Position numbers and translations under genes: made by a program. The notes beneath the pieces are model-generated. The model was not told the origin of the DNA. It worked only from the letters and a program-made list of their open reading frames with translations, and made no database searches. Below, in pieces: positions 1 to 8,210 of a DNA stretch of 24,886 nt (position 1 is the first letter of the stretch; each line of letters starts with the position of its first letter). The stretch is from NCBI GenBank assembly GCA_035318985.1, contig DATHDP010000071.1, positions 1 through 24,886 of the forward strand, read 5' to 3'. The DNA comes from VBAS01 sp035318985. Lineage in GTDB: Bacteria; Bacteroidota; Bacteroidia; Chitinophagales; Chitinophagaceae.

Positions 1-556
1 GATCGATCTTTTCTTTCAAATCACCGGGAAGAAAACCAAGATTTTCACCGGCTTCAACTGCAGGACGTGTAAGAATTATCTTCTTTACGGCTTTATTCTT
101 CAAAGCTCTTACTGCTAAAGCAACGGCCGTATATGTTTTACCAGTACCGGCGGGTCCGATAGCAAAGACGATATCATTCTTCTCCGCCATTTGCACCAAA
201 CGTTTTTGATTAGCCGTTCTTGCACGAACAGTTTTACCATTCGGGCCAAACACTAATACATCATTTGGATTACGGTCAATAAAATTATCAACTGTCTCAG
301 CATCATCGCCACCGAGTACCTGTTCGAAATAATTTTCACTCATGTGGCCGTTCCTTTCCAGGTACTGCACTATGAGTTCAATTTTTTCGCGGGCAGATGT
401 TACCTGCTCTGGCGAACCACTAAGTTTTAACTGGGTACCCCTTGATAAGATCTTTAAAAGAGGGAATTTCTTTTTCAGAATGTCGAGCTTGCCGTTGTTT
501 ACGCCAAAGAACTCGATAGGGTTTACGGTTTCGAGGTTGATGATCGTTTCTGTCAA
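1..556 (-). CDS. phoH: PhoH-family P-loop ATPase, 3' end beyond window edge
   Basis: The 185 visible codons give the N-terminal half of a cytoplasmic PhoH-like ATPase, a family linked to RNA metabolism and ribosome/rRNA processing. A conserved N-terminal region (about residues 1-70, including NPIEFFGVNNGKLD) resembles the KH-like RNA-binding start of the family. It is followed by Walker A GPAGTGKT at residues 134-141 and the family signature TRPAVEAGENLGFLPGD at 163-179. The only start codon that keeps the conserved N terminus is TTG at 554-556, because an in-frame TAA lies five codons upstream. An ATG at about residue 72 would remove the N-terminal domain. No clear Shine-Dalgarno is present. 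The gene runs off the left edge, so the Walker B region is not seen. Family assignment is firm; the exact cellular role is inferred from the family. Confidence 0.93.
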   Translation of the reverse strand, partial: MTETIINLETVNPIEFFGVNNGKLDILKKKFPLLKILSRGTQLKLSGSPEQVTSAREKIELIVQYLERNGHMSENYFEQVLGGDDAETVDNFIDRNPNDVLVFGPNGKTVRARTANQKRLVQMAEKNDIVFAIGPAGTGKTYTAVALAVRALKNKAVKKIILTRPAVEAGENLGFLPGDLKEKID

Positions 557-773
557 TTCGCTTCGTTTTTAATTTCACAATCCTGGTATAGGGTGGGTTA
601 CCAGATTTTTTTCACTACACCTGTTTTATTCAGATGTTTGCCCCCTTGATGATTAAAATAAAGACTTATATCAATCACTTCCTAAAGTTAATTATTAACA
701 GGTGTGCATACAAATTGTTGAAAGTAAAATTTGGTTAATAAATTATTTAATAATTGTAAATACAATTTTGTTG

Positions 774-836
774 CCAGCTTTTGTAATTCTATTATGCTCC
801 CTTGTGTCACTCACTTGTACGGCAACAATTCTAATC
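774..836 (+). repeat. Copy 1 of a ~63-nt dispersed intergenic repeat
   Basis: Begins CCAGCTTTTGTAATTCTATT and ends GGCAACAATTCTAATC. It aligns along its length with 4445-4511 (same strand) and with the reverse complement of 23443-23506, and more loosely with 16450-16514. It lies in the gene-free stretch between phoH and the hemerythrin gene. Function unknown. Confidence 0.65.
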
Positions 837-851
837 AACTGTTTATTTAAC

Positions 852-926
852 CGCAAAGACGCTAAGTTTAAAATATAAGGTCGCAAAATAATCTTTGCGC
901 TTTTGCGAATACTTAGCGCCTTTGCG
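852..926. repeat. Palindromic intergenic element with CGCAAAG arms
   Basis: The outer arms are CGCAAAGACGCTAAGT (852-867) and ACTTAGCGCCTTTGCG (911-926), complementary at 15 of 16 positions. A shorter inner pair, CGCAAA (882-887) and TTTGCG (894-899), sits in the loop. I recall similar CGCAAAGACGC palindromes between genes in other Bacteroidota, but that is memory, not a search. The rest of the gene-free stretch 557-1029 is AT-rich and must contain the promoters of the two divergent flanking genes. I could not place these with confidence. Confidence 0.7.
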
Positions 927-1029
927 TGAAGCCTTTTTAACAGGAAGCCTTAAATCATCTGATCAAGGTCACCCAGATTCATGCTAAACATCACCCAGTT
1001 TCTTTAATACATCTTGTTAATTTTACAAT

Positions 1030-1509
1030 ATGGACGAGATAAAACCCCTTAAGCGTAGTAAAGAACTGGCGCCACTCAGTCGTGAACATCATGACGGATT
1101 ATTATTTGCATGGAAAATAAAGCAGGGTCTTGCGAATGGAACCGCTATTGAAACTCTTTGTAATTACACACGGTGGTTTTGGTCAAACCATATTAAACCT
1201 CATTTTAAAGAAGAAGAAAAAGTATTAGTGAAGTTTTTACCAGAAAATAATGCTTTGGTAAAACAAATGTTTAGAGAACATGCACAGATACGTGACCTGA
1301 TTATTTCTCTCGATAAGGAACCAGATCTTAGTTCGGTGCAATTACTTGCAGAGTTTCTCAATAATCATATTCGTTTTGAAGAAAGAGAACTTTTTGCGTA
1401 TGCTGAAAGAACCCTTACACAGGAGCAATTGAATGAAATTTACAAAGAGCTGCCAAATGACTTGCAATGCGATACAGAATGGAAAGACGAATTCTGGGTT
1501 AGAAAGTAG
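1030..1509 (+). CDS. Hemerythrin-like (HHE cation-binding) domain protein
   Basis: A 159-residue soluble protein made almost entirely of one hemerythrin-like four-helix bundle. Candidate metal ligands in family order are H20 or H21 in SREHHDGLL, H54/H58 and E62 in NHIKPHFKEEE, H84 in REHAQ, and H113 and E117 in NNHIRFEERELF. Such proteins bind a di-iron centre and are linked to oxygen, nitric oxide or iron handling; which applies here cannot be read from the sequence. There is no signal peptide, so it should be cytoplasmic. The ATG at 1030 gives the family-typical N terminus. The next gene is convergent and its stop codon lies immediately beyond, leaving no room for a separate terminator. Confidence 0.9.
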   Translation: MDEIKPLKRSKELAPLSREHHDGLLFAWKIKQGLANGTAIETLCNYTRWFWSNHIKPHFKEEEKVLVKFLPENNALVKQMFREHAQIRDLIISLDKEPDLSSVQLLAEFLNNHIRFEERELFAYAERTLTQEQLNEIYKELPNDLQCDTEWKDEFWVRK

Positions 1510-1510
1510 A

Positions 1511-1717
1511 TCAGGCTGATGCAGCTTTATTTTGCTGATTGAATGTTTTTTCCTTTCGAATTTCTATTTCTGCGAGGATCTGTCGGATGGTTTCTTTGCA
1601 TTCTTTGTATTCATTTCCGAAATCTTTATACACCAATAGCTGAGTAAACTTCTGCGTTTTTTGGGCAAGAATATCCACAAGCTCCTCCATTGTTAAGTTT
1701 TGATGATTCTCACTCAT
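1511..1717 (-). CDS. Small conserved-looking hypothetical protein (68 aa)
   Basis: An acidic, helical protein of 68 residues with no signal peptide, membrane segment or cysteine. The core, TMEELVDILAQKTQKFTQLL followed by an Lys/Glu-rich helix ending EIEIRKEK, looks like a short helical hairpin. I have a vague memory of similar small unannotated proteins in Chitinophagaceae, but no function is known to me. It begins with ATG after an AT-rich leader without a clear ribosome binding site. It converges on the hemerythrin gene with a one-base gap between the stop codons. The coding assignment rests on protein-like composition and snug packing, so it is less certain than its neighbours. Confidence 0.6.
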   Translation of the reverse strand: MSENHQNLTMEELVDILAQKTQKFTQLLVYKDFGNEYKECKETIRQILAEIEIRKEKTFNQQNKAASA

Positions 1718-1934
1718 AAGCCATGAGCAGTTTGATAAATAGTTAAAGGGAATACTGTCTTAGTACAGCAATAATTGTGCAAAGGTGAACCGGGCATAAA
1801 CTCATGAGCAAGGTTTTTTATAAGCTAAATGATAAATTAAAACCAGTAAGTACTAACCCGGGATAGGTCAGAACGTCAATCATTTACCTGTTAAATCATT
1901 CAAAAAATAACAATGGTTCAAGAACCGGCGTTAT

Positions 1935-1942
1935 TAATTTTG
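1935..1942 (+). promoter_or_regulatory. Possible -7 element of the DUF5686 gene
   Basis: TAATTTTG matches the Bacteroidota TAnnTTTG consensus and lies 32 bp before the ATG at 1975. A good -33 TTG at the usual distance was not found, so support is moderate. Just upstream, GGTTC (1915-1919) and GAACC (1922-1926) form a tight inverted repeat that could be an operator or chance. Confidence 0.35.
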
Positions 1943-1974
1943 CATCTTTACAGATAATCCATTTTGCTACTGCT

Positions 1975-4431
1975 ATGTATCGGCACACCTGCATATTGTT
2001 GCTTCTTTTTTTTGGTTTTTACGGTGCGCAGGCGCAGTATTTTAAAGTTTCCGGTAAGATCACTAATGATAAGCTTGAGCCGCTTGCTTTGGTAAGTTTA
2101 CAGGTAAAAGGATCAGTTAAAGGAACCGTTTCAAAAGAGGACGGTAGTTATGAGCTGCGTCTTGAAGAAGGAACCTATGATCTCGCCTTCAGCATGCTCG
2201 GATATAAAACACTTTTGATAAATATTGTCGTTAGGCGGGATTATGTACAGAATATTGTGCTGGAAACCGATGAGGTAAAAAATCTTTCTGAGGTAGTTGT
2301 AAAAGGGAAATTGAAAGACCGTTCAGAAGAGATCATTCGGAATGTGATAAGAGGAAAAGATGATATACTTGCAGCAGCGGGACCATATTCATGCAATGTT
2401 TATATTAAAGCTACACAGGAAGATTCAACGCAGCGAAAAGTAAAATCGAAAAAGAAACCAGTTGATTCGATCACTACTAATTTAAATGCTGATCTGCAAC
2501 GAATGTCAATGGCAGAAATTTCCCTGCATTATGATCATGAGAATGATAGCCGTATTAAGGAAGAAAGAACAGGAGTTGTAAAAAGAGGAAACCCCGAAGC
2601 ACTTTTTTATCTCTCATTAACGGAAGGGAATTTTAATTTGTATAATAATCTTCTTAATTCAACAGTATTATCAGAGGTTCCGTTTTTATCTCCTGTTAGT
2701 TACAGCGGCCTCGCTGCATACAGGTATAAGGTCACTAATATAAAACACGAGGATGGAAGAAAGATTTATACGATCAGCGTAAAGCCAAGACAATTAAGCA
2801 ATGTAACTGTTGAAGGCGAGATAAGGATCCTTGACAGTGCCTGGGTTATTTTAAGTGCACACTTCACATTACCCGATTATCATATTCCTGAATACGATCA
2901 TTTTGAAATAGACCAGCAATACAGTTTTGTTGATGATACAGCATGGATGATCACCCGCCAGCAATTCACTTATTATTCAAAAACCGGGAAAGGAAAATTA
3001 TCAGGAGAAACGATCGCTTCTTACAAGGACTTTGAGTTCAATAAGGAATTTCCCAAAAAATATTTCGGTACAGAACTTAGCTCCACTGCAGAAGAAGCTT
3101 ATAAACGTGATAGCAGTTTCTGGCAAAAAACAAGAACAGAACCACTAACCGCAAAAGAGATCAGGTTCATTCATTATAAGGACAGCCTCTTTCGTGTTAC
3201 CACCAGCCAGCCATATCTCGATTCGATCGACAGGATAACTAACAAAGTAACCTGGCCAAAGGTTTTGCTTTTCGGACAAACCAAATTTAACCGTGAGAAA
3301 AAACGTTCATGGCAATTGCCACCGGTTTCGGATGTAATAGATCCTTTTCGATTTGGTGGCTTAAGAATAAAAGCAAATGTTGCCTATTTTAAAACGTTCA
3401 CATCTAAGAAGTCAGTGCAAGTGTTTTCGAATATCAGTTATGGTATCAGGAATCATGATGTGAACGGGAATATAAGCATCACTCATAAGTATAATCCTTT
3501 TAATGGCGCTTTTATTAATGTTTCAGCACAGCGTGAGTTTCAATATATTTTCCAGGGTGATGCCTGGATCAATATGTTGAAGCGGGATAATTTTTATCTC
3601 AACCAGGGTATCGGTATTAATCATGGAGTAGAAGTGGTAAATGGTCTGGTCTTATTTCTAAATGCAGATTATTCATATCGCCGTTCTGTAGTAGGTTACG
3701 AAACAAATCCCAAACTGGATACGGTTTTTGGCGTCGTGAATGAGCCAGTTCCTTTCGAATCATACAATGCATTTTATGGAAAAGTTCGTTTGCAATACAC
3801 ACCATTCCAACGTTTCATTCGTGAGCCAAGAGAAAAAATTATTCTTGGCTCCAAGTGGCCCACATTTTATGCAAGCTGGCGAAAAGGAATTCCGGGTGTA
3901 TTAAAAAGTGTAGTGGATTTTGATTATCTCGAATTCGGCATGGAGCAGGAATTGAAACTAGGGACGACCGGTGTTTTCAAATACAAGATACTTACCGGAA
4001 ATTTTTTCAATACAAAAGATCTTCGAATGGTTGATTATAAATTTCAGCGACGCGGCGATCCGATCCTTTTCATGAATCCCGATGAAGCTTTTCAATCGCT
4101 TGATTCAACGTTCCCGGTATTTGAGCGTTTTTACCAAATGCATTTTGTACATGAATTCAATGGCGCTATACTGAATAAAATTCCATTGTTCAAAAAACTG
4201 GAGTTGCGTGAGATCGTTGGTGGTGGTTTTTTAATTGCGCCTGAAAGAAATTTGCATTACGCTGAGCTGTTTACCGGTATTGAAAAAGTTCTCAAAATGC
4301 CATTTTATCCCGTCTATAAATTCAAGTTGGGTGCATATGTAATTGGTTCGGCGGCCAACCAATTCCGCAATCCTGTTCAATTTAAAGTTGGATTTACCGT
4401 TTGGGACAGGAGTAGCAATAAGTGGCGATAG
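1975..4431 (+). CDS. DUF5686 outer-membrane protein with carboxypeptidase-regulatory-like domain
   Basis: An 818-residue exported protein. Residues 1-20 are a signal peptide ending GAQA/Q. About residues 24-98 form a carboxypeptidase-regulatory-like beta-sandwich (VSGKITNDKLEPLALVSLQV, then GYKTL). A VVVKGK segment near residue 108 follows, like those preceding TonB plugs. The rest is DUF5686: a globular middle part, then a long stretch of alternating aromatic/polar strands typical of an outer-membrane beta barrel, ending near GFTVWDRSSNKWR. The family is widespread in Bacteroidota and its substrate is unknown; there is no TonB plug. No partner gene is adjacent on this strand. It ends in the repeat-filled region 4432-4901, facing the TonB-receptor operon. 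Confidence 0.85.
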   Translation: MYRHTCILLLLFFGFYGAQAQYFKVSGKITNDKLEPLALVSLQVKGSVKGTVSKEDGSYELRLEEGTYDLAFSMLGYKTLLINIVVRRDYVQNIVLETDEVKNLSEVVVKGKLKDRSEEIIRNVIRGKDDILAAAGPYSCNVYIKATQEDSTQRKVKSKKKPVDSITTNLNADLQRMSMAEISLHYDHENDSRIKEERTGVVKRGNPEALFYLSLTEGNFNLYNNLLNSTVLSEVPFLSPVSYSGLAAYRYKVTNIKHEDGRKIYTISVKPRQLSNVTVEGEIRILDSAWVILSAHFTLPDYHIPEYDHFEIDQQYSFVDDTAWMITRQQFTYYSKTGKGKLSGETIASYKDFEFNKEFPKKYFGTELSSTAEEAYKRDSSFWQKTRTEPLTAKEIRFIHYKDSLFRVTTSQPYLDSIDRITNKVTWPKVLLFGQTKFNREKKRSWQLPPVSDVIDPFRFGGLRIKANVAYFKTFTSKKSVQVFSNISYGIRNHDVNGNISITHKYNPFNGAFINVSAQREFQYIFQGDAWINMLKRDNFYLNQGIGINHGVEVVNGLVLFLNADYSYRRSVVGYETNPKLDTVFGVVNEPVPFESYNAFYGKVRLQYTPFQRFIREPREKIILGSKWPTFYASWRKGIPGVLKSVVDFDYLEFGMEQELKLGTTGVFKYKILTGNFFNTKDLRMVDYKFQRRGDPILFMNPDEAFQSLDSTFPVFERFYQMHFVHEFNGAILNKIPLFKKLELREIVGGGFLIAPERNLHYAELFTGIEKVLKMPFYPVYKFKLGAYVIGSAANQFRNPVQFKVGFTVWDRSSNKWR

Positions 4432-4444
4432 AAGGATTTTGTTA

Positions 4445-4511
4445 CCAGCATTTGTAATTCTGTTCATCGTTCTTTGCGTCGCACCCTTGTACTGCAACAA
4501 TTCTATTCTGC
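4445..4511 (+). repeat. Copy 2 of the ~63-nt dispersed repeat
   Basis: Begins CCAGCATTTGTAATTCTGTT and ends CTGCAACAATTCTATTCTGC, with GCGTCGCACCCTTGTACTG in the middle. The same GTCGCAC-CTTGTACTG block is seen in reverse complement at 23443-23506. It starts 14 bp after the DUF5686 stop codon. Confidence 0.7.
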
Positions 4512-4557
4512 TACTTATACATTCTCGTTTTTAAAGAAGAGTTTTCAAACCACCGTG

Positions 4558-4706
4558 TCTTGTCATGTCGAGCCGGTATAATTAATTCACTTTCGATCTT
4601 AGTAATGCCAGGCGAGACATCTCAGAGATCAACTAACCTGAGATGTCTCGCCTTACTTTCATCAAATTTGTAAATAACAATAAGCTGGCGGCTCGACATG
4701 ACAAGA
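4558..4706. repeat. Nested double palindrome (GTCATGTCGAGC type)
   Basis: Outer arms TCTTGTCATGTCGAGCCG (4558-4575) and its exact complement at 4689-4706 enclose inner arms AGGCGAGACATCTCAG (4610-4625) and their exact complement at 4638-4653. The inner stem-loop has a 12-nt loop and would form a stable hairpin in RNA from either strand. TCATGTCGAGC and GAGACATCTC palindromes are, from memory, common between genes in Bacteroidota. Because both flanking genes point into this region, it may act as a bidirectional terminator; that is inference. Confidence 0.8.
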
Positions 4707-4778
4707 TAGGGTGTGGTAAAGTTTAGTTTGCTTCGGCTTGCCACAACAATCAATAAACTTGCGCATTTACTCAGTCAA

Positions 4779-4848
4779 GCCTCGCAATGACGAGACTCTA
4801 TGAGATTTATTTTTTCTTTTTCTCTGCGGAGTCTCGTCATTGCGAGGC
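4779..4848. repeat. Palindrome with GCCTCGCAATGACGAGACTC arms
   Basis: A 20-nt arm at 4779-4798 is matched by its perfect complement at 4829-4848. The 30-nt loop is T-rich. The arm contains the GTCATTGCGAGG motif (on the complementary strand) found in dispersed repeats of several bacterial groups. It lies 53 bp beyond the TonB-receptor stop codon, so it could terminate that operon's transcript. Confidence 0.8.
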
Positions 4849-4901
4849 CGTCATTTTAAAAACGAAAGCTTAATTGTAGTACAAATGCTGGCTACATAAA
4901 A

Positions 4902-7406
4902 TCACCATCTTGCAACGATCTTAAAATTTATTAATCGCGGGGTTAAACGATTGGGAACAGTAAAAACATTGTTGGCGAAATCTTTTACGAGCAAATAAGA
5001 AATGGTATTAGAGCGGTCAAGAAGATTGAATACTTCGAGACTGGCCCAAATACTTTCAAAACTTCGGAAAGGGGAGTGACTGCGACGATTCGATTTATCA
5101 GCATCAAGTAACAAAGCGCTGAATCCAATATCAACTCTTATATATGGTTCGATGATAGCTCCATTGCGATACTTTACACTGCCGGGGATATTATAAGGAA
5201 GATTGGTGCCGTAAATAGTATTAAGATAAACCCTGAAATTTTTATTAGTGGCCAGGTAGTCCTGGAAGAACATTCCGAATGTAAGCGTACGATCTGTTGG
5301 GCGACGAAACCAACCACCTTCAACAGTTGTGCTATCAATTACCTGGTTGAGTGTATCAATTGAATACTCCTGGTAATGATCACCATCAATATTTTCTTTT
5401 GTATCCATCAAGCCGACACTGATCCAACTTTCAGCATCTTTTACTAACTCGCCAAAGAGTCTTCCTTCAATACCGTACGCATAAGCTTTTGCATTGTTCT
5501 CACCATAATAACGAATGCGGACATTGTCAATATCATACGGAACAACATCCCACATGTTTTTATAATACGCTTCCACTGTCATCCGCATTGGTCGGTTGGT
5601 TTTTTTAAAATTATAATCAAAGCCACCAACCACCTGGAAACTTTTTTGTGCTTTCAGATCTGTGTTCACCGTGCCATCATATCTCCTCAACTCACGATAA
5701 AATGGCGGCTGATCATACATGCCAACAGCTGCACGGAAGATGATATCCTTTCCACCTTTTGGCTGCCAACTTGCGCCAACTCTCGGGGTAAGTAAAAATT
5801 CATTATTGAGTGAATTATAATTGTAACGAACGCCAGCCTGCAGTGTAAAAGAGTTTGATGAATCACCAAAAAGCAAATTGTCCTGGAAATATCCTGAAAG
5901 TTTATTGACATCTAATGATGCCGTTGACTTGATCACCTTGTTCAACTGCAAAATAGCCGGATTGAAAGGAAGTGAATAGCCGGCTGAATCCTGGAACTCC
6001 CATTCATTGAGTTTATCCTCAATATTTGTTTTGTCATAACCAATTCCCCATAGAAAAACATTTTTCCCCTTATCAAGTATTCCTTTATGCGAAACGTTCC
6101 AGTTGTCGATGTTAAGTGTATTGCGGGAAAAATTCTGAAATACTCCGGCCCCTAGCGGATTTACAATTAACCCGAATGTTGGTTTTGCTTTATCAAAATC
6201 TCTTTCCCCAAATAAATAGGCGCCAGCGATATCAATGTTTTCTTCTTCGTCATTTTCAAATCTTGAAACCATCCATTTTAGTTTCAGATCTTTTCTCGGT
6301 TGATTGATGATGGAGAGACCAAGCATATTTGTTTTATACCGGTCTCTTTCCTGTCCTTGAAAATATATATCAAGTCCAAGTACGGCGGTGAAGAAAGGAG
6401 AGAATACTGAAGAAGTAAGCTGACTAAATTCGGGAACCAGTACAAATTTTGTTTGAGAAATATTTCCAAGAAATTCAGCTTGCCACTTATTATTAAATTG
6501 GTAATTGATCTGGCCTTGAAGATCGGCTGAAGAAGGAACATAGTTTCCTTGAGTTTCCTGGCGGCTTAATAAATTTTTATTACTTCTGTTGCGGGCACCA
6601 ACGAGATAGCTGAGTTTATTGTTCTTCGAAATTCCTTCAAGTTGCAGACCCTGTTCCAAAATGCTTACATAGGCAGAGCCACCAAAGCGTTTTGGTTTTT
6701 TGTATTGAATATCCAGCACACTGCTCATCTTATCGCCATACTTTGCCTGGAAACCGCCGTTATAAAAACTGATATTGCGAACCATTTCAGGATTTATAAA
6801 ACTCAACCCTTCCTGCTGACCGCTGCGAACGAGGTAAGGACGGAAAATTTCAAAGTCATTTACATAAATAAGATTTTCATCATAGTTCCCGCCGCGAACT
6901 GAATATTGTGAAGTAAGTTCATTGTTAGAGCCTACAAAAACTTTGATCATGCTTTCAACACCCATAACTGGTGACGGCAGATTGATAACTGATTTTGGAT
7001 TTGGCTTTATCAACCCCGCTTCTCTTCGGTCACGCTGATCGGTAACAATTACTTCTTCCAGCACTTTGCCTTCTCTTTCCAGGCGAATGACAATAGTTTC
7101 TTCTTCATTCTCACTTAATAAAAAATTCTTTTGCTGAGATTTGAATCCTGTATAGCTAAAGACGATTGCGAATGCACGGTCGGCAGTTACTTTTAAACGA
7201 AACGTACCGGAATCAGATGTGATAATTCCTTTTTGCTGACCAAGAATAACTACAGAAACGTTTGGAAGAGGCTTTTCATTTTCATCCAACACTTTACCGG
7301 AAACGTAAGCGGGTTTTTTTTGAGCGAATATCGAGGCAACTGGCAATAAGAAACAGGCAATAGACAATAGGCTAGAGACCAGGATTAATCTTGATTGGCG
7401 GTTCAT
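4902..7406 (-). CDS. TonB-dependent receptor with N-terminal carboxypeptidase-regulatory-like domain
   Basis: An 834-residue outer-membrane active transporter. Residues 1-28 are a signal peptide ending ASIFAQ. About residues 33-112 form the carboxypeptidase-regulatory-like domain (VSGKVLDENEKPLPNVSVVI). VIVTDQRD near 120 leads into a plug of about residues 130-240 (SVRGGNYDENLIYVNDFEIF). The remainder is barrel strands, ending in an aromatic residue (KIVARW). No SusD-type partner is present, so this is not a classic glycan SusCD pair and the substrate is unknown. I chose ATG at 7406 because it gives a clean signal peptide; the longer frame starts at TTG 7433. The methyltransferase and rpe lie upstream on the same strand with short gaps, suggesting cotranscription. 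Confidence 0.92.
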   Translation of the reverse strand: MNRQSRLILVSSLLSIACFLLPVASIFAQKKPAYVSGKVLDENEKPLPNVSVVILGQQKGIITSDSGTFRLKVTADRAFAIVFSYTGFKSQQKNFLLSENEEETIVIRLEREGKVLEEVIVTDQRDRREAGLIKPNPKSVINLPSPVMGVESMIKVFVGSNNELTSQYSVRGGNYDENLIYVNDFEIFRPYLVRSGQQEGLSFINPEMVRNISFYNGGFQAKYGDKMSSVLDIQYKKPKRFGGSAYVSILEQGLQLEGISKNNKLSYLVGARNRSNKNLLSRQETQGNYVPSSADLQGQINYQFNNKWQAEFLGNISQTKFVLVPEFSQLTSSVFSPFFTAVLGLDIYFQGQERDRYKTNMLGLSIINQPRKDLKLKWMVSRFENDEEENIDIAGAYLFGERDFDKAKPTFGLIVNPLGAGVFQNFSRNTLNIDNWNVSHKGILDKGKNVFLWGIGYDKTNIEDKLNEWEFQDSAGYSLPFNPAILQLNKVIKSTASLDVNKLSGYFQDNLLFGDSSNSFTLQAGVRYNYNSLNNEFLLTPRVGASWQPKGGKDIIFRAAVGMYDQPPFYRELRRYDGTVNTDLKAQKSFQVVGGFDYNFKKTNRPMRMTVEAYYKNMWDVVPYDIDNVRIRYYGENNAKAYAYGIEGRLFGELVKDAESWISVGLMDTKENIDGDHYQEYSIDTLNQVIDSTTVEGGWFRRPTDRTLTFGMFFQDYLATNKNFRVYLNTIYGTNLPYNIPGSVKYRNGAIIEPYIRVDIGFSALLLDADKSNRRSHSPFRSFESIWASLEVFNLLDRSNTISYLLVKDFANNVFTVPNRLTPRLINFKIVARW

Positions 7407-7458
7407 TCCTAAGAAGCGGATTTTGATAGGCAATATTAATCAATAAAACCCGCATTTG

Positions 7459-8205
7459 CTATTTCACAACTCTTCCTAATTTCAGATAAATAGGAAAGCT
7501 TACTTTTTTCACTTCACCTTTGGACCAAAATTTATTTAATTTTTCTTCAATAATAGAAATGGGAGAGTGGCTGTTTGCTTTAATGTATTTTTGAATAGCA
7601 CTCCAACTGCTGATATAGCCTATCATATCTTCTCTTTGCCAATTCAAGGTTGTTTCAAATTGTTTTACAGGCAATAACTCATAATCGAAATCAACTGTCT
7701 CATACAATTCTTCAACATATTTTCTTTCAGAATCCCAATAAGGCTTTGTTACGTTTTCATAAAAGTTATAAACAGCGTCATCAATTTTTTTATCTCCTAT
7801 TTTGTTCCTGTTATAGGTCCAAACAGCGATGATGGCTCCGGGTTTACAAACCCTTGTCGCTTCTTTTCTAAATTCATCCCACTTTATCCAATGATATGCC
7901 TGTGCGACCGTGACAAGGTCAAAAGTATTTTCTTCAAATGGGGTTGATTCGGCAGGACAAACGAGATATTCAATATTATCCTTAAGCGTTGCTTTTTCAA
8001 TTTGTGCAGCGCTGATATCTGTTGCAATAACTTTTTTAAAATGATCAGCCAATACAACTGCAGCCTGCCCATTGCCGGTTGCGCAATCCCAGGCAGTATT
8101 TTTTTCTTGTACAAAAGATAAAATATGATCGTAAAGTTCTTTTGGATAAGTAGGCCTGTAACGGGCATAAAGATCAGACTGTTTGCTAAACAGGTCTTTT
8201 GCCAT
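7459..8205 (-). CDS. Class I SAM-dependent methyltransferase
   Basis: A 248-residue cytoplasmic protein of the Methyltransf_11 type. The SAM-binding glycine-rich loop is WDCATGNGQA at residues 39-48. The acidic residue at the end of strand 2 is D63 in VIATDIS. The motif IV/post region is AYHWIKWDEF at about 103-112, followed by TRVCKPGA. This layout, including the N-terminal YARYRPTYP, resembles small-molecule methyltransferases of the trans-aconitate methyltransferase-like group. The true substrate cannot be inferred. It starts 5 bp after the rpe stop codon and ends 52 bp before the TonB-receptor ATG, fitting a three-gene operon. No functional link between the three is obvious. Confidence 0.88.
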   Translation of the reverse strand: MAKDLFSKQSDLYARYRPTYPKELYDHILSFVQEKNTAWDCATGNGQAAVVLADHFKKVIATDISAAQIEKATLKDNIEYLVCPAESTPFEENTFDLVTVAQAYHWIKWDEFRKEATRVCKPGAIIAVWTYNRNKIGDKKIDDAVYNFYENVTKPYWDSERKYVEELYETVDFDYELLPVKQFETTLNWQREDMIGYISSWSAIQKYIKANSHSPISIIEEKLNKFWSKGEVKKVSFPIYLKLGRVVK

Positions 8206-8210
8206 GAGCT

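Noticed and set aside
557..1029. tRNA or other structured RNA gene
   Set aside because: No cloverleaf or known RNA motif could be recognised; the visible structure is explained by a repeat and a palindrome.
4432..4901. CRISPR array or insertion sequence in the repeat cluster
   Set aside because: Repeats are inverted arms of different families, not regularly spaced direct repeats, and no transposase or cas gene is present.
4902..7406. SusC/SusD-type glycan uptake locus
   Set aside because: No SusD-like lipoprotein or glycan-degrading gene is adjacent, and the receptor is shorter than typical SusC.
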